From positions 1 through 64,000 of the forward strand of contig JALWPV010000011.1 of NCBI GenBank assembly GCA_027080775.1: a stretch of 64,000 nucleotides of DNA, written 5' to 3'. This document shows, in pieces, positions 34,634-43,875 of this stretch. Origin of the DNA: Acidilobaceae archaeon. GTDB lineage: Archaea; Thermoproteota; Thermoprotei_A; Sulfolobales; Acidilobaceae. The translations under genes and the position numbers were made by a program. The number at the start of each line of letters is the position of its first letter. Within the stretch, counting starts at the first letter, position 1. The notes beneath the pieces were generated by a model that made no database searches, was not told where the DNA came from, and worked only from the letters and a program-made list of their open reading frames with translations.

Positions 34634-34641
34634 GGTTTAAC
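34634..34641 (+). promoter_or_regulatory. TATA-like box for the beta-RFAP synthase gene
   Basis: GGTTTAAC lies 26-30 bases before TTG 34664/GTG 34667, which argues for those starts over the longer frame at 34643. Confidence 0.4.
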
Positions 34642-34666
34642 GTTGAGAGCCCCCCGGGGGTCCTTG

Positions 34667-35635
34667 GTGGCTCCCATGCTCGTCAGGGTCTCGAGTCCTA
34701 GCCATGTATACGCTGGGGTAGTAGACCTGCATGGGGGCCTGGGCAGGGTCTGCGGGCTCCTCGGCTTCGCCCTCCAGGAGCCTAGGGTGGTTGTCGAGGC
34801 CGAGGATGCCCCGGGGGGCCTCGCGGTCGAGGATCCCTGGAGCGGCGGTGACGCGCTAGCCTACGCTGAGGAGGCTTGCAGGCTCTACAGGTGTGAGGGG
34901 GCCCGCGTCAGGGTCCTCGAGGCTCCGCCGCGCCACGCAGGCCTCGGCTTCACCGCGCAGCTGGCCCTATCGATAGCGTGGGCTGTAGCCGCCCTCCACC
35001 GGAGGAGGTTCGACCCCGCCGAGGCCGCCGTGGGCCTAGAGCTAGGCCTTGAGGCCGGTGTAGGCGTGAACGCCTTCACATACGGGGGCTTCATAGTGGA
35101 GGGCGGCTTCCCCTCCACAAGCCTCGGGAGGAGGGTGCCGCCGCTGGTCTACCGCGGCGTTGTCCCGAGGTCTTGGCGCGTCGTTGCGGTGCTCCCCTCT
35201 AGGCCCCTCCGGGACCCTGGCAGCCGGGAGCTGCCGGGCTGCACTCCCGGTCCCCTGGAGAGTGAGGAGGAGGCATGCGTTAGTAGCAGGCTCGTGCTTA
35301 TGGGGCTCTTACCCGCTGCCTCGGAGGGTGACTGGGCTAGGGCCTCGGCCTTCCTGCAGGAGGTAAACGATCGCACAAGGAGTCGTCTAGCCCCTGGCGG
35401 CGATGGGGAGTACTGCTGCGGAGAGGCCGAGCTAGTAGCGGGTGCCCTGAGGGCGGCAGGGGCCCCTTGCGTGTGCCAGTCGGGCCTAGGGCCCATGGTC
35501 TACTCCCTTGCCCCGGCCGGGGTTACTAGGAGATTGCTGGCAGCGGCTAGGAGAGCCTTGGGGGAGGCTGGCGGGGGCTCCGCCTGGGTTACAGGCGTCG
35601 ATAACCGGGGGGCTCACATATCAGTCGCCAAGTAG
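34667..35635 (+). CDS. Beta-ribofuranosylaminobenzene 5'-phosphate synthase family (GHMP fold)
   Basis: About 322 residues. VRVSSPSHVYAGVVDLHGGL, then the GHMP motif PPRHAGLGFTAQLALSIAWA, GVGVNAFTYGGFIVEGG, and QSGLGPMVYSL near the end match beta-RFAP synthase, the first committed enzyme of (tetrahydro)methanopterin-type cofactor synthesis (PRPP plus p-hydroxybenzoate). Three further cysteines cluster near EYCCGEAE and PCVC. The start is set by the TATA box. The pathway link in a non-methanogen is inferred from family membership. Confidence 0.78.
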   Translation: MAPMLVRVSSPSHVYAGVVDLHGGLGRVCGLLGFALQEPRVVVEAEDAPGGLAVEDPWSGGDALAYAEEACRLYRCEGARVRVLEAPPRHAGLGFTAQLALSIAWAVAALHRRRFDPAEAAVGLELGLEAGVGVNAFTYGGFIVEGGFPSTSLGRRVPPLVYRGVVPRSWRVVAVLPSRPLRDPGSRELPGCTPGPLESEEEACVSSRLVLMGLLPAASEGDWARASAFLQEVNDRTRSRLAPGGDGEYCCGEAELVAGALRAAGAPCVCQSGLGPMVYSLAPAGVTRRLLAAARRALGEAGGGSAWVTGVDNRGAHISVAK

Positions 35636-35727
35636 CCTGGGGGGCGTGGGGCTCTAGGCCTACGCGGGGTCTCCCCGGCTAATCCTTAAAATTCTTCGGC
35701 GCCGGGAGCCGGGGAGGGGTCAAGGAA

Positions 35728-35937
35728 GTGGCCGCCGTCGTGCCCAGGAGGATAGACGTCTACGACCCGGTAGAGCCACCCGTATGCACGAGCTGCGGTA
35801 GGATAATCCACCCCACGGAGAGGGCCGTGGCGTTCTACTGCCCTAACTGCGGTAAGGCCCTGATATGGAGGTGTGCTAAGTGCAGGAGGCAGGGAACGCC
35901 ATATAAGTGCCCCTACTGTGGCTTCGAGGGCCCGTGA
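35728..35937 (+). CDS. Small zinc-ribbon protein (COG2888)
   Basis: 69 residues with four CxxC motifs: CTSC, CPNC, CAKC and CPYC, giving two zinc ribbons. It matches the archaeal predicted Zn-ribbon RNA-binding protein that is regularly encoded just before elongation factor 1-beta, as here (12 bases separate them). A role in translation is inferred from that conserved pairing. GTG start. Confidence 0.82.
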   Translation: MAAVVPRRIDVYDPVEPPVCTSCGRIIHPTERAVAFYCPNCGKALIWRCAKCRRQGTPYKCPYCGFEGP

Positions 35938-35949
35938 GGTGAACTAGGC

Positions 35950-36222
35950 ATGGCTAGGGTCGCTGTCATACTGAGGGTTCTCCCCTCCAGCATCGATATA
36001 GACCTGAACGCTCTGAAGTCGAAGATCGAGGACTCACTGCCTGAGGGCTACAAGGTTGAGGGGAGCGGGGTTGAACCCATAGCCTTCGGGCTGAAGGCCC
36101 TAAAACTCATAATATCGATGCCCGAGGAGACGGAGGGCGGCACCGAGGCCCTCGAGGAGAGGCTCCGGAGCCTCCCGGAGGTGGATCAGGTAGAGATAGA
36201 GGCTGTCCATAGGCTCTCCTAG
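35950..36222 (+). CDS. ef1b: Elongation factor 1-beta
   Basis: 90 residues, standard for archaeal aEF-1beta. VAVILRVLPSSIDIDL, GYKVEGSGVEPIAFGLKALK and DQVEIEAVHRLS align along the family's ferredoxin-like fold. It is the nucleotide exchange factor for EF-1alpha. The gene follows the zinc-ribbon gene in an apparent two-gene operon. Confidence 0.93.
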   Translation: MARVAVILRVLPSSIDIDLNALKSKIEDSLPEGYKVEGSGVEPIAFGLKALKLIISMPEETEGGTEALEERLRSLPEVDQVEIEAVHRLS

Positions 36223-36306
36223 AGTGTTACGCCTCCTTAGCAGACATTACATCCTGCTATTAAGCCTCCCCGGGCCTTGAGACTCGGGGGGCCTGGATAG
36301 TTAGGG

Positions 36307-38544
36307 GTGCACTATAGGATGCCGAGCGCTACCGGCGGCGAAGGTGAGAAGAGGCCTACGAGGAAGGAGGTTGTCCTGCGGGTAGCAGAGGCGAGGCCTA
36401 GGGACTCCGGGAAGAGGAAGGTTAGGATAGATATTAACGTTATGAGGCTCCTCGGCGTCGAGCCCGGAGACGTCGTTGAGATAGAGGGTAAGAAGAAGAA
36501 GACCGTCGCTATAGCTTGGCCGGCTCTGCCGGAGGACCAGGGCCTGGATATTATTAGGATGGACGGGATACTAAGGAAGAATGCTGACGTTAACATTGGA
36601 GACAAGGTAATCGTGAGGAAGGCGGATGTGAAGCCAGCTGTCAAGGTGAGGCTGGCGCCCACTTCACAGCCAATGAGCGTTGACGAGGCCTTCAGGAACT
36701 ACGTGAAGAAGAAGCTCATAAACACCCCCCTCCTCGAGGGCGACATAGTAGTTATACCAGTGATAGGGCAGGCCGTGCAGCTCCAAGTTATCGATACGAG
36801 GCCGCGTGGAGCCGTAATAGTGACCGACAGAACTATCGTGGAGGTCCTCGAGAAGCCCGTCGGCTCCATATCCCTCCCGAGGGTGACGTACGAGGACATA
36901 GGCGGCCTCAAGCACGTAATATTCAAGATAAGGGAGCTGGTGGAGCTACCCCTGAGGCACCCGGAGCTGTTCAAGAGGCTGGGCATTGAGCCCCCCAAGG
37001 GGATCCTACTCTACGGGCCGCCCGGCACGGGTAAGACACTACTAGCGAAGGCTGTGGCGAATGAGAGCGACGCTTACTTCATTAGTATCAACGGCCCCGA
37101 GATCATGAGCAAGTTCTACGGTGAGAGCGAGCAGAGGCTCAGGGAGATCTTCGAGGAGGCCCGTAAGAACGCGCCGAGTATTATATTCATAGACGAGATA
37201 GACGCCATCGCACCAAAGAGGGACGAGGTCGTCGGCGAGGTTGAGCGCAGGGTGGTGGCGCAGCTACTAACACTAATGGATGGGCTGGAGAGCAGGGGCC
37301 AGGTCATAGTCATAGGCGCCACTAACAGACCCAACGCTGTCGACCCGGCCCTCAGGAGGCCCGGGAGGTTCGACAGGGAGATAGAGGTCCCCCTACCGGA
37401 TAAGCAGGGTAGACTGGAGATCCTCCAGATACACACTAGGCACATGCCACTCGCCGATGACGTGGACCTCGAGAAGATAGCCGAGATGACCCGCGGCTAC
37501 ACAGGCGCCGATCTGGCAGCACTAGTAAGGGAGGCGGCGATGCACGCCCTCCGCCGCTACCTACCGGAGATAGACATCGAGCAGGAGAGGATACCAGTCG
37601 AGGTCCTCGAGAAGATGGTTGTTAAGATGGAGGACTTCCTGGCAGCGTTCAAGGAGATAACGCCGAGCGGCCTCAGGGAGATACAGGTCGAGGTGCCCGA
37701 GGTCCACTGGGACGACATAGGTGGGCTGGAGGAGGTCAAGCAGGAGCTACGTGAGATCGTCGAGTGGCCCCTCAAGTACCCCGAGGCCTTCAGCAGGCTC
37801 GGTATCAGGCCCCCCAAGGGGATCCTACTCTTCGGCCCGCCCGGCACGGGTAAGACACTACTAGCAAAGGCGGTTGCAACTGAGAGCGGGGCGAACTTCA
37901 TAGCCGTCAGGGGCCCAGAGATACTATCAAAGTGGGTCGGGGAAAGCGAGAAGGCGATAAGGGAGATATTCAGGAAGGCGCGCCAGTACGCCCCGGCCGT
38001 AGTCTTCATAGATGAGATAGACGCCATCGCCAGCGTGAGGGGAACCGACATAGGCTCGAGGGTCACCGAGAGGATAGTGAGCCAGATGCTCACCGAGATA
38101 GACGGTATCTCCGACATGTCGAATGTCGTGGTTATAGCGGCCACCAACCGGCCGGATATGGTTGACCCCGCCCTGCTTAGGCCCGGCAGGCTGGAGAAGC
38201 TCATCTACGTGCCACCGCCCGATAGGAGGGGTAGGCTCGAGATACTCAGGATACACACCCGCAACATGCCGCTGGCCGATGACGTGGACCTCGAGGATAT
38301 AGCAGCTGCGACCGAGGGCTATACCGGCGCCGACCTGGCGGCCCTAGTAAGGGAGGCGGCGATGATAGCCCTTAGGGAGGACATCTCAGCGACACTCGTT
38401 AGAAGGAGGCACTTCGAGGAGGCCCTGAAGAAGGTCAAGCCGAGCGTGTCGCAGTACATGATAGAATACTACAAGCGCTGGATGGAGCAGGCCAGGGAAC
38501 TCGGCGCCAGGAGGAGGGTCGAGGTGCCAACAATACACGTCTAG
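36307..38544 (+). CDS. Cdc48/VAT-type AAA ATPase
   Basis: 745 residues. N-domain with double-psi barrel (about 20-190), then two AAA modules: Walker [19 protein letters not shown] with [15 protein letters not shown], and [18 protein letters not shown] with [15 protein letters not shown]. Both have arginine fingers and sensor motifs ([14 protein letters not shown]). A hexameric unfoldase that feeds substrates to the proteasome and disassembles complexes. GTG 36307 or ATG 36319 are both possible starts. A small winged-helix gene follows. Confidence 0.96.
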   Translation: MHYRMPSATGGEGEKRPTRKEVVLRVAEARPRDSGKRKVRIDINVMRLLGVEPGDVVEIEGKKKKTVAIAWPALPEDQGLDIIRMDGILRKNADVNIGDKVIVRKADVKPAVKVRLAPTSQPMSVDEAFRNYVKKKLINTPLLEGDIVVIPVIGQAVQLQVIDTRPRGAVIVTDRTIVEVLEKPVGSISLPRVTYEDIGGLKHVIFKIRELVELPLRHPELFKRLGIEPPKGILLYGPPGTGKTLLAKAVANESDAYFISINGPEIMSKFYGESEQRLREIFEEARKNAPSIIFIDEIDAIAPKRDEVVGEVERRVVAQLLTLMDGLESRGQVIVIGATNRPNAVDPALRRPGRFDREIEVPLPDKQGRLEILQIHTRHMPLADDVDLEKIAEMTRGYTGADLAALVREAAMHALRRYLPEIDIEQERIPVEVLEKMVVKMEDFLAAFKEITPSGLREIQVEVPEVHWDDIGGLEEVKQELREIVEWPLKYPEAFSRLGIRPPKGILLFGPPGTGKTLLAKAVATESGANFIAVRGPEILSKWVGESEKAIREIFRKARQYAPAVVFIDEIDAIASVRGTDIGSRVTERIVSQMLTEIDGISDMSNVVVIAATNRPDMVDPALLRPGRLEKLIYVPPPDRRGRLEILRIHTRNMPLADDVDLEDIAAATEGYTGADLAALVREAAMIALREDISATLVRRRHFEEALKKVKPSVSQYMIEYYKRWMEQARELGARRRVEVPTIHV

Positions 38545-38567
38545 CACCGCCAATACTGCTCTAGGGG

Positions 38568-38822
38568 GTGTCGCAGGTGATACCTTGGAGGAGCCTTCCC
38601 ATTGTGAACATGGTCTATGAGGCTGTCGAGGAGAGGACTGCTGGCGGCGACAGGCCAGTGAGGATTGAGGAGGTCAGTGACTGGGTGCTGAAGAGGTTCG
38701 ACTACAGGCTCTCCGAGGCCGAGCTCTCGAAGAGCCTCCTAACACTCGAAACGCTTGGCTACGTGAGAGTCCTCAGGACGGGAAAGGACGTCATAGTGAA
38801 GCTTGTCAAGAAGGTCGAGTAG
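38568..38822 (+). CDS. Small winged-helix-like protein
   Basis: 84 residues. VRIEEVSDWVLKRFDYRLSE, then LSKSLLTLETLGYVRVLRTG and DVIVKLVKK, read as helix-turn-helix plus a beta wing. GTG start 23 bases after cdc48, so probably cotranscribed. I recognise it as a conserved crenarchaeal-type small protein, not as a named family; DNA or RNA binding is inferred. Bases 38823-39041 contain nothing I can support. Confidence 0.65.
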   Translation: MSQVIPWRSLPIVNMVYEAVEERTAGGDRPVRIEEVSDWVLKRFDYRLSEAELSKSLLTLETLGYVRVLRTGKDVIVKLVKKVE

Positions 38823-39041
38823 CGGCGGTCGGCCGGGTACGTTCTCCACACAGCGGTGCGGACCGGGAGTAAGCCCTCACCCCGCCGCTCCAACGAGGCG
38901 AGGGGCACTCTAGCCTTAAGGCCTCCTCGCCCTCTCCCTGGGAGCGGCCGCCGGGATGAGGATACTTGCCCCCAACCGAGGCTTCAATGAAGGAATTATC
39001 GCGGGCCAACCGGCGGGCCCAAAAGGCCTTCTAGGCCTAAG

Positions 39042-39419
39042 GTGGATGCTGGGGGTGCCTGCTGGTTGGCTGGGTGGAGCGGCAGGGCTAGGAGGATCCT
39101 CGAGGAGGCCGGTATGACTGTGAGCGAGAAGGAGGTACGCTACAGGACCCTCACGGGAGAGGCCATTGGTGAGTCCAGGGTGACCGGCTACTCGCGTGAC
39201 GGGCTCCTCAAGATATCCCTCAGCCAAAGGGAGGGCGAGGGCTATGTGAGGGTGAGCGTGACCGCGCGGGGGGCGGCGAGCCGCGCGAGCCTCGCGGAGA
39301 GCCTCGAGGCCCAGGGGGCTAGCGTCGACTTCGAGGAGGGCGAGCGCATGCATGCAGTTCTGAAGAGGGTGCCGCCCAGCGATGTCGACCGGGTACTCAG
39401 AGATATTCTCGAGTCTTAG
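39042..39419 (+). CDS. Hypothetical protein
   Basis: Not recognised. 125 residues from GTG 39042; TTG 39066 is also possible. The predicted fold alternates beta strands and two helices (ARRILEEAGMTVSEKEVRYR, ESRVTGYSRDGLLKISL, VRVSVTARGAASRASLAESL, VDRVLRDILES) and looks like a small alpha/beta sandwich domain. It overlaps the next unknown gene by 38 bases, which suggests a coupled pair. Confidence 0.55.
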   Translation: MDAGGACWLAGWSGRARRILEEAGMTVSEKEVRYRTLTGEAIGESRVTGYSRDGLLKISLSQREGEGYVRVSVTARGAASRASLAESLEAQGASVDFEEGERMHAVLKRVPPSDVDRVLRDILES

Positions 39420-40590
39420 CCCCCTAGACTGGTGCTCGTACCTCCAGGAGGATCCCAGGGGCCTCCTGGGCGCCCCGGTGGTCGCGGCGCTCTGCGGCAT
39501 CAAGAGCCGCCCCGACGGGGAGCCCGTAACTCTAGCCTGGGGCAGCGCCAGCCTCGACTTGGGCGGGGGAGGCCTCCGAGCGCTTCTAGGCGGGCCTCCG
39601 AGGCTCAGTGTCAGGCCGCCAGCAACGCCCCAGCCGCGTGGCAGTGGGGGCCCTTGGATAGCAAATACGCTACTCCACAGGAGGGTCCTCCCAGCCCGCG
39701 CCGCCAGCGCCTTCCCCGGGTGCCTTGAAGCCCCTGACACCGCGAAGGTGGGGTTGCTGAGGTTGGAGCCCCTCGAGGCCGCGAGGGCCCCCGAGGCGTG
39801 TGGCAAGAGGGAGTGGAGGCGTGGCGGCCCCCCGAGGCTGGGTCCCGCGGTAGTAACTGGGCATGGCTTGAATTGCTCCTGGGCCCTTGACGCCCGCGGC
39901 TCCAGGGTGGTAATATGCAGTGGAGACGAGCACTACCTCGTAGCATCTGAGAGTGGGGCGCTTCTGGTGGAGGGCAGCCTCGCTCTGAGGACTGGATGCG
40001 CCGACTACATGCTCTCAACCATCCACCCCGGAGGCCCCATTACGATATACGTCTGGGGGCACAGCGAGGTAGAGGGTGTGGCATTCACTATAACATGCAG
40101 CGAGGGGAGGCTATTCGCGGCGTCACCCTGGGGGCTCAAGCTGAGGCTCGCCCCAGGCTCGATGCGGCTCGAAGCCCTGGGAGGCCCCGTAGCCCTAGGT
40201 CCAGGCGGCCCCCTTGAGGCGGTGAGAGGCCTCTTCGAGGCCTGGATGCCAGCCGACTACAGGCTCGCAGAGGATGAGGTTGGCCATGCCAGGTGCGCTA
40301 ACTGTGCTGGCAGCGCCGCTTATGATCCCGCTAGGCGCGAGCTCTGGCTCTACGCTTGGACGCCCACGGGGAAGGCGGGGATTCTGGAGGTGAGGCTCAG
40401 GAAGCCCTCGGAGGCCAGGGCGCTTGTTATTGATGCACACGGAGAGTCATGGGTGCCAGTGGAGAGGGGCCTCTTCCGGGTCCCCCTGCCTCCAGGGTGG
40501 CACACACTCGTCAATGTAAAGCTGAGGGAGGGGGAGGGGCTCGCGGACCTGCTAAGGAGTAGACTCGGCCGCCGAGGGGGGACGGGCTAG
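39382..40590 (+). CDS. Hypothetical protein, beta-rich
   Basis: Not recognised. 402 residues. Begins with MSTGYSEIFSSLSPLDWCSY, then a Pro/Gly-rich segment (60-150), then many short beta strands (GSRVVICSGDEHYLVAS, PITIYVWGHSEVEGVAF, ELWLYAWTPTGKAGILEV). Cysteine pair CANC near 305. No signal peptide or membrane helix. Its ATG lies inside the preceding unknown gene; its stop overlaps the convergent disulfide oxidoreductase gene by four bases. Confidence 0.55.
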   Translation: MSTGYSEIFSSLSPLDWCSYLQEDPRGLLGAPVVAALCGIKSRPDGEPVTLAWGSASLDLGGGGLRALLGGPPRLSVRPPATPQPRGSGGPWIANTLLHRRVLPARAASAFPGCLEAPDTAKVGLLRLEPLEAARAPEACGKREWRRGGPPRLGPAVVTGHGLNCSWALDARGSRVVICSGDEHYLVASESGALLVEGSLALRTGCADYMLSTIHPGGPITIYVWGHSEVEGVAFTITCSEGRLFAASPWGLKLRLAPGSMRLEALGGPVALGPGGPLEAVRGLFEAWMPADYRLAEDEVGHARCANCAGSAAYDPARRELWLYAWTPTGKAGILEVRLRKPSEARALVIDAHGESWVPVERGLFRVPLPPGWHTLVNVKLREGEGLADLLRSRLGRRGGTG

Positions 40591-41324
40591 AGGCTGGTCG
40601 CGTCCTCGTACTCCTTTAGGACTAGCTCGTCGAGCCTGCCCTCGGCTGCCGCGGTTACATAGTGTATGAAGTCCTCCTCGTAGGGGACCCCGATGAAGGC
40701 CATCTCCCCATTGAGCGCTATGGCAGGTACGCTCATTACGTTGTATTTGTCTGCTATGTCGGGGTTCTCATAGGCCTCCACCGTGTCCGCTATGACCGCC
40801 TTACTACCACTCTTCCAGGCCTCGTAGGCGAACATGTTTGCCAGGAGCACTGCGTAGGGACAGTAGGGGCAGCTCGGCGTCACTACGACCTCGATGTAGA
40901 CTCTATTCTTGAGGTTTGCAAGGGTCTCCTTGGTCTCCTCGTCGAGACCGCTGTCGCCCTCACTTATCCTGAGGATCGTCTCGACTAGCCCCCTGACCTC
41001 CTCGCCCGCGGGTATGCCAGTATACCTGATATAACCGTCTATTAGGGTGACACTAGGCACCCTCTCGATGCCCTGCCTCGCGAACTCCCTCCTATCCTCC
41101 TCCCTGCTCTTATCGAATACCCTGACTTCGAGCAGCTTCCTGCCGTGGACCTCTGGCGCCGCCTCCTCGAAGGCTCTCAGTAGTTTCACTGTGTCCTCAC
41201 AGGTCTCGCAGTTCGGCCCGACGAATACATCGACCCTGACAGGCTCCACCATGTCAGCTAGGCTCTCCCTGAGGTCCTCCATGAACTCCGGGCTCAGATC
41301 CAGCTCGTAATACCTACCAGCCAC
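40587..41324 (-). CDS. Protein disulfide oxidoreductase (two thioredoxin folds)
   Basis: 245 residues. Two tandem thioredoxin-like domains with active sites CETC (39-42) and CPYC (about 150), each followed by a cis-Pro segment (RVPSVTLI and SVPAIALNG). This PDO family supports the cytosolic disulfide bonds of hyperthermophiles. GTG start at 41324. It shares a divergent promoter region with the regulator at 41422. Confidence 0.92.
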   Translation of the reverse strand: MAGRYYELDLSPEFMEDLRESLADMVEPVRVDVFVGPNCETCEDTVKLLRAFEEAAPEVHGRKLLEVRVFDKSREEDRREFARQGIERVPSVTLIDGYIRYTGIPAGEEVRGLVETILRISEGDSGLDEETKETLANLKNRVYIEVVVTPSCPYCPYAVLLANMFAYEAWKSGSKAVIADTVEAYENPDIADKYNVMSVPAIALNGEMAFIGVPYEEDFIHYVTAAAEGRLDELVLKEYEDATSL

Positions 41325-41360
41325 GCCACTGGCACCCCTAGGGGCTCCTCATTACGAGAG

Positions 41361-41371
41361 TATATTAACGC
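41361..41371. promoter_or_regulatory. Shared TATA-like region, PDO and COG2522 regulator
   Basis: AGTATATTAAC in the divergent intergenic region. It reads as a TATA box in both directions, about 37-47 bases from the PDO start and about 55 bases from the regulator start. Confidence 0.4.
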
Positions 41372-41421
41372 TGTTACTTCCACCGCCTTGGAGGGGATTA
41401 GTTCCCTTCTCGGTGAGGGGA

Positions 41422-41862
41422 TTGCCTAAGAGCGGGCACAACGGCGGGGGAGTCAGTAGGATCGCCGAGATGCCCTGCGAGCTGGCGGCGCGCGAGATAA
41501 TCCCCTCGATAAGGGCCGCCCTAGCAATAGCGATGGTGAAGAAGGGTGCCAGCCGCTATCGCGTTGCCTCCCTCCTGGGTTTAACCCCGGCCGCGGTCAC
41601 CTACTACGTCACAGGTAGGCGCGGCGGCAGGTATCTAAAGGAGATACTTGCCGACGAGGAAATGAGGCGGCTGGTCGAGAGAGTCGGCGACGTCCTACTA
41701 GGCGAGGCTCCTATACGCGAGAAGGAGAAGGCCTTCAAGGCCCTCATATGCTATATATGTAGCAGACTAAATAGGTACGAGTGCAGCGCCCCCTTCGCCA
41801 GGGACAGTGAGGAGCTACTTGCCTCACTTGAGAAGGAGGCCTCGAGGGGGGTGGGGGGCTAA
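41422..41862 (+). CDS. COG2522-type HTH regulator
   Basis: About 146 residues. MPCELAAREIIPSIRAALAI, then SRYRVASLLGLTPAAVTYYV with TGRRGG, is the characteristic HTH of the archaeal COG2522 regulators; cysteines in CYICSRLNRYEC suggest metal or redox sensing. TTG 41422 follows GGTGAGGGGA; the family usually begins at the Met at 41470, so that ATG is a serious alternative. Divergent from PDO, which may be its target (inference). Confidence 0.72.
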   Translation: MPKSGHNGGGVSRIAEMPCELAAREIIPSIRAALAIAMVKKGASRYRVASLLGLTPAAVTYYVTGRRGGRYLKEILADEEMRRLVERVGDVLLGEAPIREKEKAFKALICYICSRLNRYECSAPFARDSEELLASLEKEASRGVGG

Positions 41863-41865
41863 TAC

Positions 41866-42864
41866 CTAGTCTCCCACGACTCTGATGCACGACGCAATAG
41901 ACTCCGCGCTCTCCTCACCCATGCAGGTCATGAAGGCTGCCTTGGGGTTACCATAGGGGTACCCCCTCCTACTGAAGAGGGTCACAACCCTGCCGCCATG
42001 GTTCAGCTTGAAGCCGGTGTGGACGGCCTCGTGGGCCCTTATTATGTACTTTACTCCAAGCTTCTTTACGGCTAGCTCCGTCGCCTTCGGCCCCCACTCG
42101 TAGCCGACCCCTCTCATGTTCGGCTTCCTGAAGTCAACTGACTCCGTGGGGTCGTTCCATAGTATCTCTACCATTACATCCATGGGGTCGTCTCTCGGGG
42201 CGCCCAGTATCTCTAAGGGATCCTCGTGTCGGAGCAGCGACTCCGTCGGGACACCGCCGTGGACCAGGAGAGCCCAGCCCTTTATGTAGACAGCGTAGGG
42301 CATGGTATCGAATAGCTCGCGGGCGGCCTGGTAGAGCTCCGGTGCCCTTCTGTCGTATAGGTTCAGGAGGGCCATGGGGAAGTCATGGGGTGATGGCTCG
42401 AGGTTGGGGGGAGGCTCGTGGTTACCCCTAAGCAGTATGACCCGATCAGGCATCGCCTTTTTCAGTCTTAGTATAGCTGCTAGCACGGCCGCCTGGCCCT
42501 GGGGCGGCCCTCTATCTATATAGTCCCCGAGGAAGACTATGTGGGCGCCCTTCTCCTGTAGGAGGCCCCAGACCTTGGATAGTATGAGCCTCAGCGTCTC
42601 CACGTCACCGTGTAGGTCCCCTACCACGATCAATGGGCTAGGCCTTTCCTTGTAGATCACGACTCCGCCGAGCCTCCTCGCTTGGCCTACTAGCCTGGTT
42701 TTACGCTCCCTCGTGTGAATGGCTTTTACCTCATTTATGAGGTCGAGTAGCTCGCCAGCAGATGGTATCGAGAGCAGGCCCTCCCTCTTCATACCTGCAA
42801 GCTCCCCTTCCAAGCACACTACCCGGGAGAGTGCGGGGGCGCTCGCCCACATAAAAGCCTCCAT
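41866..42864 (-). CDS. Serine/threonine protein phosphatase (PPP family)
   Basis: 332 residues. Catalytic metal motifs are in order: VVGDLHGD, FLGDYIDRGPPQGQA, LLRGNHEPPP, LLVHGGV and RAHEAVHTGF. Archaeal PP1/2A-type phosphatase acting on phosphoproteins. A leading 50 residues are unconserved. ATG start; a promoter-sized gap separates it from the divergent regulator at 42892. Its stop lies four bases from the convergent regulator gene at 41422. Confidence 0.9.
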   Translation of the reverse strand: MEAFMWASAPALSRVVCLEGELAGMKREGLLSIPSAGELLDLINEVKAIHTRERKTRLVGQARRLGGVVIYKERPSPLIVVGDLHGDVETLRLILSKVWGLLQEKGAHIVFLGDYIDRGPPQGQAAVLAAILRLKKAMPDRVILLRGNHEPPPNLEPSPHDFPMALLNLYDRRAPELYQAARELFDTMPYAVYIKGWALLVHGGVPTESLLRHEDPLEILGAPRDDPMDVMVEILWNDPTESVDFRKPNMRGVGYEWGPKATELAVKKLGVKYIIRAHEAVHTGFKLNHGGRVVTLFSRRGYPYGNPKAAFMTCMGEESAESIASCIRVVGD

Positions 42865-42891
42865 TCACAATACATAAACAGGGGCCGTGGC

Positions 42892-43875
42892 GTGGGGGGG
42901 CTCAAGGAAGCGTTCTACAGGGTGCTAGCGATACTCTACAGGTACTCCGAGGAGGTGGCCGTGATCGACTACCCGGATAGGATAGAGAAGAGGAGCCTAG
43001 ACGTGGCTGTCAGGATCGGCGGCGGGAGGGTCCTGCTGCTGAAGATAGCTGATGATATAGTGGATGTGCCGAAGTCCGAGGTGAACGAACTCAAGGGCCT
43101 GGGGGCGGCTATGGGCCTCCCCGCGGGCATAATTGCCACTAAGAGGAGAGGCAGGGAGCTGGCGCCTTACGTGGCCTATGAGAGGCAGGGCCTCCCCGTG
43201 GTTAGCCCTGAATCCCTCGAGGAGTACCTGCGGAGCGGTGGGGCTGGCATATACGCCTACCAGTCGAGGGACTCCATAAGGGTTAAGATAGACTCGGAGG
43301 CCCTCAAGAGGGCCCGCGAGGCCCTGGGCCTGAGCCTAGGTGATGTAGCGAGCTTCCTTGGGGTAAGTAGGAAGATGGTTTACCAATACGAGAAGGGAAT
43401 GGCGGATCCCACGCTCGACAAGGCAGAGAAACTCGCGAGCCTGCTGGGCGAGAAGGTCATAGAGTCGTGGGACCCCTTCAAGGAGCCGCCCAGGCCCCCA
43501 GCCAGCCATCCACCCTTCGACGAGGAGGGCGAGGAGGCCCTCGCCATGGAGCTTGCCAGGAGGGGTCTCAAGGTGTTCCACGCGAAGAAGACTGCCGCCG
43601 ATATAACAGCCTCGGCGCCCCCCGAGCCCCGTATAGTGATTGCCTATCAGCACCGCCGGGAGCCCCTACCGAAGCTCGTAGACAGGGTAGACAATATCGT
43701 CAGGCTCTCTAGGGTCGCCGAGTCGAAGCCCATAGCAGTAGTCGAGGGCAGGGAGGAGGAGGCCGAGCTAAGCTCTATCAAGGGCGTGACACTGATCCGC
43801 AGGAGCCGGAGAGTGAGCCTGGATGAGCTGCTCGGCGAGGAGGCTACTGATAACAGGGAGGCCGGGGGTCGGTAA
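42892..43875 (+). CDS. COG1395-type XRE-family regulator
   Basis: 327 residues. The N-terminal 120 residues resemble a restriction-endonuclease-like or sensor domain (DVAVRIGGGRVLLLKIADD). Residues about 136-195 carry an XRE HTH: LKRAREALGLSLGDVASFLG, VSRKMVYQYEKGMADPTLDK. This matches the archaeal group COG1395. The target is unknown. GTG start. The next gene (THEP1-like NTPase) overlaps its 3' end by 53 bases. Confidence 0.82.
   Translation: MGGLKEAFYRVLAILYRYSEEVAVIDYPDRIEKRSLDVAVRIGGGRVLLLKIADDIVDVPKSEVNELKGLGAAMGLPAGIIATKRRGRELAPYVAYERQGLPVVSPESLEEYLRSGGAGIYAYQSRDSIRVKIDSEALKRAREALGLSLGDVASFLGVSRKMVYQYEKGMADPTLDKAEKLASLLGEKVIESWDPFKEPPRPPASHPPFDEEGEEALAMELARRGLKVFHAKKTAADITASAPPEPRIVIAYQHRREPLPKLVDRVDNIVRLSRVAESKPIAVVEGREEEAELSSIKGVTLIRRSRRVSLDELLGEEATDNREAGGR

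Noticed and set aside
38916-39806. 296-codon open frame on the minus strand
   Set aside because: Composition is Pro/Arg/Ala-rich, it has no family resemblance, and it is antisense to two better plus-strand genes; typical shadow frame in G+C-rich DNA.
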